This document shows positions 1 to 9,830 of a stretch of 64,000 bases of DNA, piece by piece (within the stretch, counting starts at the first letter, position 1; each line of letters starts with the position of its first letter). The notes beneath the pieces were generated by a model. The model ran no database searches. It worked only from the letters and a program-made list of their open reading frames with translations, and was not told the DNA's origin. Origin of the DNA: Hymenolepis diminuta (Eukaryota; Platyhelminthes; Cestoda; Cyclophyllidea; Hymenolepididae); the NCBI GenBank assembly GCA_900708905.1, contig CAADRB010000008.1, positions 100,412-164,411 on the forward strand, in the 5' to 3' direction. The position numbers and the translations under genes were made by a program.

Positions 1-769
1 ATGTGGAAGATAACACATGAATATAAACGCGGTTTTAGAAGTCGAAGATGCTTTATAATAATCCAAATATTTAATTTAACCAGTCGAGAAGAATAACCGT
101 TAGTTAAACGTTCAATTTTATTAAATACTGGTAATTTTCTCGTTAAATGATCCTATTTTTGACATTAAAAAGTATTATTTTGCACATTGATGAACATCAG
201 TATTACATTTAAACTTCGCGGTTACCTTGGTGGCCTGAAATAACATAAGTTTCTTTTAAATTACAGCAATGTTTATACTTGATTCACTGTTTTTAATATT
301 AGTGAAATCAATTCCACAAATTTAAAATCACAAGTGCATTGTGGGAGTAGAACAGATTTTTTTCGAGTAATATTAATAAATTTAAATCTAGTCCTTATCT
401 AAATGTTGATTCTATTTAATTGCAGATAATATTATGACTATGTGTTGAAGGCAAGAAATAAAGAAGACAGTCGATATTGTGATGAATGGAAGCAAACAAC
501 CAAAAAATACCGTGAATTTGAGTAATTTAAAAAGTGCCCATCTTATGAGTAAAAAACTATGTCGACGATCCTTTTTTAGATCTTAAATATGTAAATAAAA
601 AATAAAAAGGCACGAAATCTACCTAAGGAAAACAAACATAAACAAACACTGCAGAGAGGAAGTTTGCTAAGTTCATCAATCCTGAACTGTCAATATTAAG
701 ACTGACTTTTCAAATAGAATTTCAATTTAGCGAAAAATATGATCGGGTTCTAAACTTTGCACTCTTTAA
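1..769. other. AT-rich sequence without recognised gene
   Basis: I see no recognisable coding sequence here. A short open stretch on the plus strand around 440-533 has a coding-like residue mix (it reads ARNKEDSRYCDEWKQ), but a stop lies directly before it and no splice site explains it. It may be a scrap of the decayed coding sequence that follows. Confidence 0.5.
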
Positions 770-913
770 TACGCAGAAATCTTTGCCAAAAACAAAAATT
801 GTCCTATTTGTTTAGAAGGAAATGATTTGGAAAAGAACGGTAGTATACATTCAATACTACAACTTAATAAATACAGAGATACATGGTTAGACTTAAATAT
901 AAATCCTACATAA
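770..913 (+). pseudogene. possible decayed coding fragment with CxxC motif
   Basis: An open frame of 47 codons lies between stops at 767 and 911 and has no ATG, so it could only be an exon or a broken gene. It contains a CPIC pair followed by LEGNDLEKNG, then a lysine- and leucine-rich stretch and RDTWLDLNINPT. The residue mix looks like real protein rather than translated AT-rich noise. Past the stop, the same frame continues with a further plausible stretch (FYARGRNVCLIPQ), which suggests an old gene or transposon ORF with stops. I do not recognise the family; CxxC could be half of a zinc finger. A chance ORF remains possible. Confidence 0.25.
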
Positions 914-1552
914 TTCTACGCAAGAGGGAGAAATGTGTGTTTAATTCCTCAAATTAACGTATTGAAGACTTTTTAGCTGACAAAGTATTATGAAAATTTA
1001 AACATATACTTTCATATTATATTGGGATAAGAATAGCGTTTATAAGAAGGAAACTAAAATTATTTTTTGATTTAGTCTGGTTGATCCTATTGTGAGGTGT
1101 TAGGCTCAGAATTAGAAGTGGACAAAGACTAGAAAAATTTATGAATTATCTCCTTTATGCTATAAAGATCATGTTGGTTTAAGCAATTTCCAATCATATT
1201 GGTCGAGTGGAGATTAGTTTTGATAAATGCATTGCACATTGGTCTCCATGAGGATGAAATGCTTTTATTTGCATATCCTTAATCACGTATTTCGAACACA
1301 AATTTTGTTTTTTTTGAAGACAATAAAAGCACATAAGGAAATGTTCAAATACCTAAAGTTTAGTGGCGGTGCCACTCCCATTGTTATAGCCACATGGCCA
1401 TATGTTGATATATTAATACAAGCATTTCCGTCGCTTTAAAATTTCAAATACAGAATATATTTTTTCATTATTTCGACAAATTTGACATAAATTAACTAAG
1501 ATTTAGTCTCAGTAATTAATTAAAATCCATTTAAAAATCTTTCTATTCACAG

Positions 1553-1715
1553 TGACAATAAGTTAGATTGGCTAGATCCTTGTGTTTCACGCACAACAAA
1601 AGAAGTGAGAGACAATAAGATTACTTTAAAGAATCCGACTTATTTAGCAACAAGATACGGAATCGTAATGGATGTGGGATGCGATGAACTCCATCAAGAA
1701 ATGTCGGAGGATAAA
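1553..1715 (+). other. candidate exon of unknown gene
   Basis: Behind a normal-looking acceptor (TTCTATTCACAG) lie 54 codons without a stop, ending at a fair donor (AAA|GTAATA). The frame enters with one base of a split codon and leaves in phase 0. The translation has a balanced, coding-like composition: it begins DNKLDWLDPCVSRTTKEV, ends with GCDELHQEMSEDK and has little low-complexity content. Without splicing the frame is open from 1524 to 1739. The first ATG is late, so a complete gene here is unlikely. It could be an exon of a gene lying in a PDE4 intron on the opposite strand, or a relic of the same decayed element as the fragment at 770. I do not recognise the family. Confidence 0.3.
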
Positions 1716-1739
1716 GTAATATTAATATATTTTTGTTAG

Positions 1740-3656
1740 TTTAAGCAAATTCCCCGATTGTAATGATTCGTATCAATAAATATACTGAAATTGTCCTTGT
1801 CTCAAAATATAATCTAAAATTCGACCGATAAAATTACTATTTATTAATTGCGTCCAATCACCTGCTGCCTAATGAGCTTTGGAAGGAGAAAGTTAATTAG
1901 GAATACAGGGAAGGGAGAGAAGACCTCTCCCTAGGGGAATATCTGGTGCTTGCGGAAAACAGGGATTGATTAAAAATATTTTGAGGTAACAGAAGAATAA
2001 GGTGTTATGAAACCGTCAAGACTGACGTAACGTTGAAAAGATACTGACCTAGAGATTTGATAAAATTACAAGTCTCGACATTGGAATGAAATTCGGCAAA
2101 CGCAATTAATAAGTAGTTTTAATTTATGACGCCCATTGTGACTAAAAAATTTAGTGGAGTTTCCAAATTTAACAATTGAAAATTAATTTAATTCAAAATG
2201 AATTGAATTGTGAATGACAACGCAAATGAATTAGAGTAACTCGATGAATCATTAAGTTAAATTCACTTGTCAAAAAGCTCTTGATTTCACGGAAATGAAA
2301 TAATTTAGGATCCCTACGATCAAAAAACTAAAATCAACCTTTGAAAGATTTAGATGTTATAAAGTAAAATACAACGCTTATGAGAAAGTGAATACCTGTA
2401 GGGCTTCAAAATTCAACTAAAGTAAGACTTATTATATTGACACATCTTTTCATTTTCTACCGAAATGTTTGCAATTTCGTGCGCTCAGATGCTATCCTTT
2501 TATTAGAACATGAATTTTAAGTCTATTAAAATTATTTTAATGAATAAATTCTAATATTTTTATCAGAAAAGGTAAAACAAGTGCTAAAAAGTGTTTAAAA
2601 TTACGATTTAGATTCGCGTTTGGTCGATTTTGACCTTAATTAAAGTTTTTTATACGGAAGTAATCAATTTTGAATCTTTTCAATTCGATAATTGCCTGCC
2701 TTTAATTACTGTTGATTCATTGCACCTTTCTTCGGCAGGTATATTAACGGTGTAGGTTTACGAGTTGCGGGAAGCGAATACTAATACTCGGATTCCCAAG
2801 TGAACTTGCTAATTGGAACTCTGTTCTACTACCTGTTGGAAGACAATCTTTCTAGTAATAGTACAGTTAACGACTTGATTAAATTGCTTCATGTGAATAT
2901 TCATTAAATATTTAAAATATTTCATTTTCGGATAATTTCTCGCGCAAATATAGACCTTTCAAGATTTTATTGCAGAAATTTGCAAAATAGGCCAGAACTG
3001 CACTGCATTTTGTTAGAACCGAAACCATAACGCAATAAATATCCCTATTTTTAACTTATTCACCAGAGAGCATTATCCTGACGTAAACAGGATGTGCACT
3101 AAAATAGTCCACTTTAACATTCATTAGGTGGGTAGCGTTAATTTTGTTTAGTTAAAGTAAATTAAAAGTGCAGTTTGGGCTTATTTGTTAATAGTCATTA
3201 CATGGAAGATTCAAAAATGTATAAATTTTTAATGGAAATGTTAACTTTGTATATCTTTTCCAATATATGGACTAAATCCATATAATTGCAAGTTTAATCA
3301 AAGTTAATTGCGAATGGATATAAAACACTTTAGCTCCCCTCTTTGCTATTGAAACGGAAGTGTTTGACCAACCTTCCAAATTACTTAACTAACCGATAAC
3401 ATCTGAATTCCGCAAACATGAATTCACTTGCAAAATAGGAGGCACATTCAGAAATTTAGACTTTACATGAGGAATAAGAAGCAAACGGCCTAACTCCGAG
3501 AGTCCATTTTTAATATCATTTTAACGCTCTTTTGTTTCTAATTCTACTCGAATCTCTTCACATCATTGTTTCCTATGCTCGTGTAGTTCTTTGTGAATAA
3601 AAATGATAAATATTTGCATTGCTCTGGAATAAAACAAAGTATTTTAAATAAATATT
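1740..3656. other. intronic or intergenic, nothing recognised
   Basis: AT-rich sequence with short ORFs only. A purine-rich patch at about 1880-1975 and a slightly GC-richer patch at about 2720-2840 stand out in composition. Neither contains an open frame with splice signals that I can support. Confidence 0.5.
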
Positions 3657-3803
3657 TTACCTGTTTAATTCTCTTTGTAACGAATTGTATGTCCTTTGGA
3701 TACTATCTAGCTTAGTGCTCAAACTAGGGCAGCAACAATAAGACATTAACCCGAACATTACAGTTGGTCTTAAAATATGAGTACAACACTTTTGTTCAAA
3801 AAA
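3657..3803 (-). pseudogene. fragment resembling a non-LTR retrotransposon reverse transcriptase
   Basis: A 48-codon open frame runs between stops. It reads HILRPTVMFGLMSY, then PSLSTKLDSIQRTYNSLQ. The order 'a few hydrophobic residues, LRPxVxxGLxxY, about ten residues, xLxKLDxIQR' matches the segment just after the catalytic core in reverse transcriptases of LINE-type elements, where an RP-x-hydrophobic-G/Y motif is followed by a leucine- and lysine-rich KLxxIQ helix. No catalytic YxDD box or other RT motif is visible upstream, so at most a short 3' piece survives. The frame also ends next to a possible donor (ACAG|GTAAAA) in phase 2, so a short alternative first exon of the PDE4 gene (with ATG codons at MFGLM) cannot be excluded. 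I favour the LINE relic. Confidence 0.35.
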
Positions 3804-6800
3804 TTACGCGCAAATAAGAGAAAATTGTTCGTGCGTTCTAAAATGACATTATTTGTGATTAAAGAAATTGTTTTTTAAGCGTGGAATGTTGTTGAAAAAG
3901 ATCTAAATTAAATTGCTTGCTGGAATGAGAATTTTGTTTGGTTAAATTCGTCTGGAGTCTGAAAAGAAATCTTTACTCTCAACTGAAAATCAATTTTATC
4001 CTTGTTTACATGCTTCTACTCGCTAATATGTAATATTTAACAGAACACTTATAAATTGACTGCACTGATGGCCATTCTATGATAAAATGTCATTAGCAGT
4101 CCCAAATTACTGCTTTTGTTTGCAAGAAAATGCAATGGAATCAAAATCATATGACCGACCATTTTGCAAGAAGCTGGTCGATTTATTTTGAATATCGCGG
4201 ACTCGATCTCAGTTCGTGGAAAATGAACCTTAAGATATTTGGTTATAATAAATTTAGTTATAATCTTAATAAAAATTGGACGGCGCAATGCTTGTAAAGT
4301 AAGACCTTCAATATTCTGGGCTCATTATTTGTTCCTATTTGAAGTCTCCTTCATTCCCTACTATACAATCATGCACAATTGTTACAATATGATTCAAACT
4401 CGAAAAAAATGTATCATGTTTTTGCCAAAGATGATAATGGTAGTACATATTCGGCTTTAAGTCTTTTTAAAGGCAGATGTTTGAAATGCAGAATATCAAA
4501 GTGTAAGCTCCAATTTAAACACCGGATTCGGCGCGAGCCCTTCCGAATAGTTTGATCGTTTGAAAAAATCGGGGAGAGAAGTAATTATCCAGAATCCCGT
4601 GGACAAACATTTTCTGAATCCCTTCTGTTGTAGCAATGCCTTTATGAATAAATGAACACATACGCCCTTTTAGACAGAATAATCATACATAGTATTTGGA
4701 CTACTCTTTTCAGTTAAATGTTTACAAATCGCTCTAAACCTATTAAGATTGGAAAATAATTGTTTTATTCAAATGGCAACAATCCCACTTGATAGTTAAA
4801 AGAGCTTCCGGTATTATTCATCGGCCGCATATCTATTTGCAAGGATATATGCATTCTAAATGAAGAATAGAATGCAATGGAGAATTATGACAAGATTAAA
4901 AAGAAAATGAATCAAAAGAATTCTTTTTCCTCATATGTTTTGCGAAAAAATCTTACCATAGAGGAAATGAGAATCAAAGAGATAATTAATTCCTGTAATC
5001 TAATTTACCCAATAATATCTTTCTTCTACGTGGATACAAACAATAAATTATGTATTTTTAGCACATAAACGTAGATGTTATAACATTAAATCACTAACGT
5101 CACAAAATAACATTTTAGTAGCAAAAATCAATCAAGTAAAGATTATCTACCGACATATCCAGCATTTTACATTATATTTTGAGGCATTAAATAGCCTTAT
5201 TCGGCCATAAAAAGCAGATGGAATAAAGGGGAAGCAAAAACTCACAGCAGTGGATAAGGCGGTCTGATAGAGAAGCGAGTAAAAGGGACAAACCTGAACT
5301 TTTGAGAGAGGGAGAGAGAAGTGAGGATATATATTAAGATGTCGAAATGACTATTGAAAGCACTCACGCACAGTTACATTTTAACTAAATAATGCACATG
5401 CGTTGTGCGTAGCTAAAGGTGTAAATTATGATTTTAAATAACTAAATAAGATAATGATACATAAAAAAATCCCTAGCTATATACAACTGAGTTAGTAAAA
5501 CATATTGCAATAGTAATATAATGGTCAGAGTAGATATTTGTAAGTATTAAAATCTATCTTTTGGATAAAACGAGCACGTAAAGGCTAAATTGACCATGTC
5601 ATCACACTTCTTATTTTTTTGCGCCACTAGATGTCTTGTTTTACGCAATTATTTCGAATTCCAGGCGACGTAATAAATGAAAAAAATCGTTTTGTGAATA
5701 CAATTTTCAGAACTAAACATTACAAGGCAAAACCTTAAAAAGAATGTCAAAGTGCCAAAATCTAATCATAGAGACTCGCAGAGGTCTCCCTATGAAGGAC
5801 TAAAAATTGAAGGTCATGCATTCAATAAAGACAATACTTTAAAACAACCGAAGCAAACGAGATTCGAATTCCTTCGATTCATTCTTTACATATTGAAAAA
5901 CATGATTTTCTTATGTATTTTTGGATATTTATTTAACTAAAGGAGTAATTTTCGTAAAAAATAAGGTTTTAACAAGTTTGGTTTTAAAAATGGTTCTAGT
6001 CCGATGTCATAGTTTGAGAAAGACATCACGAAATTTTACAAAATTACTTTAAAGCTTCACATAACTGTAGAATGACAGAGCAGCGTCTCTGATTATAGGT
6101 TGGGAATGAGATGATGGCTGTAAAGTAGATGTCACTATTAGGCTAAACTTTTGTGAACCATATCCCTTATGTGATATTTAAAATTGAATGTTTTTTGCCC
6201 TTTTTCCTGTTTTAAATCATTCTCTATTAAACTGTTTTTCTTCAAGTACCAAATTTTAAGTTTAAAGGCTTGTATTTATTTTAGACAATTTTATTGTCAA
6301 GACTTATTTTCTTAGAAGTTAAATAGTTGCGTTACGGTTAGTTCTAAAATATCCAGATACAATTTACTGAATTATAAGTACCTCCCAAAAAATAAACAAA
6401 ACTTTTAGAATCAAAGAATCATATAACTATAAAATTTTGATATAAATAATACACTGTATTTCTAGGAGTTCTTTCTTTAATAATTAAGAGACGATTTGAG
6501 ATTTTTTAGCCTTCTTTAACAATTAATCTTATCATTTACAATCATTTTTTATTGTCAAACTTGACTGATTTGATTAATAAAATCAGATTTAATTAAAATA
6601 TCATCATCATTAAGATATTTTACTAAAAAAATCTCTCTCACTGCATAAATTCAATAGAATTCAATTGTTAATACATGTACTTCTAATGAAATAGGATCTT
6701 TTAAAAGCAATCATAAGTACTTTTCTCATGACTGCCAAATTCTCAAGAATATGTGCCTAGTTCTAGTACTACTTAGAACATGAAATGTAATTGGGATAGA

Positions 6801-8156
6801 TTGGTTTTTCTGATTTATTACAATGCGTATTTACCGATGCAGGTTCTGTAATTTCAACGTAATAAAATCACAAACTAAGCAAAACGCATATCCTCTATGC
6901 AATTAATCAGAAACCTAATGAAAATTATCAGATTTGCTCACTGATATTAAATTTTAAAGCCTTTGCTTCATTTGTGTAATATCAGTAATATTAATAACTA
7001 ATTTTTAATTCTGTTTGAGCGCAAATATTAAACTAACTAATGTAACATTTATTATCTGCCATGTGATACATTAATTTAATGCTTTGCTTTTACCCGTTTA
7101 TTTAAAGACTACAAAAGTGTTTCTTTGTAACTAATATTATTAACTGTTAAACGCAATGTGTATATAAGAGTTGAATATTTAAAATGATTTTGATATAGAA
7201 AATAGAATATACAGGGAGTTAAACATCATAAATAGTTAGCAATAAAATTTCCGACATAATATTAATGGTAAATTAGTTAAATTGCAGCCTAAACTAATTT
7301 ATCATGAATAAAGTAAAAGTTATTTATTCTGAATTAACACTTCACATATACCAAGATAGGGTAAAAGTTATACTTTACAATATCAGAGGAGACTTGCTTT
7401 AAAACGAATAGCTAAGCAAATCAGTGTTACTCAGAATGTTATTTGACCGAGCGCTAATAAGAAAAGGAACATTGAAACCCTTAATCTAAACTTAGAATAG
7501 TCTAATCTTATTAAGAAAACAAAATTTATCTCTTTCTAATTCTGCAATTTCTGTGCTTAAACTCCCAATCTTCATGGGAATAACACTCTATAAATTACCA
7601 TATATTACAAATTACTAAATTTCATTTACTATAAGTAGACCCAATGCTTTTAATTTAAACAATGAAGAAATCAGCAGTGTATTAATGGGATTTGCTTCTA
7701 CAGATTTATCCCTCGAAATTTTAATGCCCGACATTTTAAATATGTCCAGTAAATACTTCGTTTGCCTTTCTGTTAGATTTATTATTGCATAATATTCATA
7801 GAGAATAAGTTTAAATAAATTGATAAATTTATGTTTTGAGTATCTTAAAAGGATTTTTGATGGCATATTTTAGGCACTAGGATTATAAATAATACTATAA
7901 ACAGCCACTGAGCAGAGTTAACTAGAGTAAGCTGTACTTAATACTTCGAAGCTAATTTCATTGTTTTGCCCTTGATTGCAGAAAAAGATACAAATAAATC
8001 TGGGCGGCATGGAAAATTCCAGAAGTAAATAAACGGATAATGAGTCCTGAACATAGTGGACATTGAAAATTGCATCACAAATTGAACTCTTCTCATTATA
8101 ATAATATGGATAAACGAATATTCTCAAATTCAAGTAAAGTAATACTCATCAAGTGA
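3804..8156. other. intronic DNA downstream of the PDE4-like exon, mostly featureless
   Basis: On the minus strand this should be intron between the common PDE4-like exon and the rest of the gene. It is AT-rich with short ORFs that have no recognisable content. I searched by eye for the next UCR1 exon (expected to encode a TPFAQVLASLR-like stretch) and did not find it. A GA-rich stretch at about 5305-5327 sits near a good minus-strand donor at 5246 (see findings). Confidence 0.5.
5589..5636 (+). repeat. dispersed repeat, copy 1
   Basis: This stretch aligns with 38288..38335: both begin ATTGAC, share TCAC-CTTCTTAT at the same offset, and continue through a T-rich run into a GC-rich CT-GAT stretch. 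The similarity looks like two old copies of one interspersed element. No ends, target-site duplication or coding sequence are visible. Confidence 0.4.
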
Positions 8157-8253
8157 TTAATATTGGCTCCCTCCTTGTTTCATATCCTGTTGGACCCGTT
8201 TGTTGCTCACCCAATTCCAATGATTCCTGTGATTACAATTCGTACAAGTATTT
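8157..8253 (-). CDS. possible alternative terminal exon of the PDE4-like gene
   Basis: Directly after the common exon, a 67-nt intron can be read: GTAAGC donor at 8320, a T-rich tract, then a TTACAG acceptor at 8254. If spliced, the PDE4-like frame would gain a leucine and run on for 31 residues without interruption (starting NTCTNCNHRNHW) to a TAA at 8157..8159. A second acceptor 27 nt further on keeps the same frame. This would give a short protein ending before UCR1 is complete and without a catalytic domain. Open frames of this length do occur by chance in AT-rich DNA, and no clear minus-strand AATAAA signal follows closely. I treat it as a candidate only. Confidence 0.2.
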
Positions 8254-8320
8254 CTGTAATGCATTGGGCAATAATAAAATAGAAATAAAAATCATGTAAT
8301 GCCAATCTAATATAGCTTAC

Positions 8321-8503
8321 AGACTCATTGAATCTCCACAAGAAACAGATGGACGTCTTGAACTGTATGGGGATCCTGCCTCACTGGAATCAGCACGATA
8401 GAGGAATGAAGTGCGGCGATTTGGAGTAGGGTTGAGAGCCAGACAACTGGAATGAACGTTCGAAAGTTCAAGTTCTCCTGCTTCATCCCCAAGACTTCCC
8501 GTC
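8321..8503 (-). CDS. PDE4: cAMP-specific 3',5'-cyclic phosphodiesterase 4 (dunce-like), common 5' exon at UCR1
   Basis: PDE4 hydrolyses cAMP; long isoforms carry the regulatory regions UCR1 and UCR2 ahead of the catalytic domain. This 183-nt exon has a TTGCAG acceptor and a GTAAGC donor and is phase 2 at both ends. Its 60 full codons contain NRRTSFLYRADSSEAGSP followed by SSRRPSVSCGD. This aligns with the known PDE4 stretch RRESFLYRSDSDYDLSP and SRNSSIASD with one gap, and keeps the RRxS protein kinase A site (Ser at about residue 32 of the exon) whose phosphorylation activates long isoforms. Upstream residues (TGSLGDEAGELELSNVHSSC) are not conserved. Three upstream first exons fit its phase. 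The next conserved part (VTPFAQVLASLR region), UCR2 and the catalytic domain are outside the window, to the left of base 1. Identity rests on one short conserved block, hence moderate-high confidence. Confidence 0.72.
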
Positions 8504-9426
8504 CTGCAATTACCAGATAAAAAATATGAGCATTTAATGGGGGCTAAGATAATTTCTTAATCTAACAAGTTCCCATCAACAGAAAATCTAAACAAGGCAT
8601 ACTAATGACTGAAAAATCTTTAAAATTTAGAATTAGAATGCATGTTTTTAAAACATATAATCTTATACGTTATAATCCAAATTAAGTAAGGATTCCGCGC
8701 TACAAATCATATGTCAGATCTCGGAACAAATATTTGCAACTTCTGCTTAGTAAGTGTAAGTTACTACATTATTTGGCTTAATTAAGTTAATATAAGAATC
8801 AATTGAATCATTTTTACAAAATGAATATGCCACTCGATATGAAGCAAGTATATAATTTCAATTTCCGGAGCAGGATATACATAATCTCTTTGCCGAATAA
8901 TAATTTCTACTTAGATTTAATTCTTAAATAAATAATGCCACACAGGATTCAAATTTTGAATATTAATGTGCTTAAATACAAAAAAGAGAACATTGTAAAT
9001 TTGCCATTATTATAGTATGTTTATTCAATAATTAATACTCATAATGCATTTTATTGATAAAGTAAAATAATAAAATTTAAAGTTTTATGGAATAAATTTT
9101 TATTAAAAACGGTCGTTTATTTATTAATTATATTTTATCGATTTTACATAACAAACTTTACAAAACATTTGTTCAAAACAAAACCAACTAATCTTCGGAA
9201 ACCTAAACAAAAATTTTTAATATTTGCTCTTAATACATTTATAAAATGAACTAAAATAAATGAAATCAAAATGATGAAAAGAAAAAGCGGAGTCTGAAAC
9301 ATATGGTCATTCGTGAGCATGAGAATATTGCAGATGTGTGGTTAACTTGCAACATTTATTCGATAGTTCTCAATGAAACCTACTTAGAAATATTGATTGT
9401 CTAATACCGATTATTAATCAACTCAC
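8504..9426 (-). other. PDE4: intron between nearest first exon and common exon of PDE4-like gene
   Basis: A 923-nt intron bounded by a GTGAGT donor (9421..9426 on the plus strand reads actcac) and a TTGCAG acceptor. It is AT-rich and contains no ORF or repeat that I can support. Confidence 0.6.
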
Positions 9427-9656
9427 GACCCAGAAATTGAATCGGATTCCTCGTTATAGTCCGATTGAGATGATTTTATTCCTCTAAGGCGCGTGTGAGT
9501 GAAAGTTCGATCAGAATATTTCCTAAAGAAAATAGGTTCTCTAATGCGCCGTAAATGGCGTCCAAGGATATTCTGTTGATTGGTGGGATTATCGGCGTTA
9601 AGACTAATCCTTCTTAGATGTATATGGTTGAAGCGAGCTGATGAAGAGGATGGCAT
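9427..9656 (-). CDS. PDE4: PDE4-like gene, alternative first coding exon A (nearest to common exon)
   Basis: The ATG at 9656 is preceded in frame by a TAA nine bases upstream, so it is the true start of this frame. It has A at -3 and follows a GA-rich leader. The exon encodes 76 residues plus two bases and ends at GGGTC|GTGAGT, phase 2. Joined to the exon at 8503 the frame continues without a stop. The product is basic and serine-rich, begins MPSSSSARFNHIHLRRISLN, has no signal peptide or membrane segment, and ends in an acidic serine-rich stretch (SDYNEESDSISG). The LRRIS near residue 15-19 is a protein kinase A type motif, placed like the RRHS of some PDE4 long-form N-termini. Variable N-termini of PDE4 isoforms act in targeting to membranes and scaffold proteins; which target applies here cannot be read from the sequence. 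Confidence 0.65.
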
Positions 9657-9830
9657 TTTTTCTTAGTCTCTCTCTCACTCTGTCCCTTTGTGGTCTCTCG
9701 TCGTGATGAAAAGAACACGAAAGCAAGGTAATGACTGGGACACGCCAAGTAGATTAGGAGTATGCGTTAAAAGTAACCAATCAGATCGGCGCAAGAGAGA
9801 TGTGCTCCCTTTTCAAGTAACAGTTGTAAC
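9657..9830 (-). promoter_or_regulatory. likely promoter and 5' leader of first exon A
   Basis: Immediately upstream of exon A on the minus strand lies a (GA)5 run (9667..9676) in a GA-rich leader. About 120 bases from the ATG is a CCAAT box (9777..9781, plus orientation) within a GC-richer patch (gatcggcgcaag). GA repeats and CCAAT boxes are common in arthropod promoters. No TATA box is obvious. Richer base composition than the surrounding DNA supports a functional element. The transcription start is not determined. Confidence 0.4.

Noticed and set aside
4049..4460. Two overlapping 73-79 codon ORFs on opposite strands
   Set aside because: No recognisable protein content; neighbouring LINE-like fragment does not extend into them.
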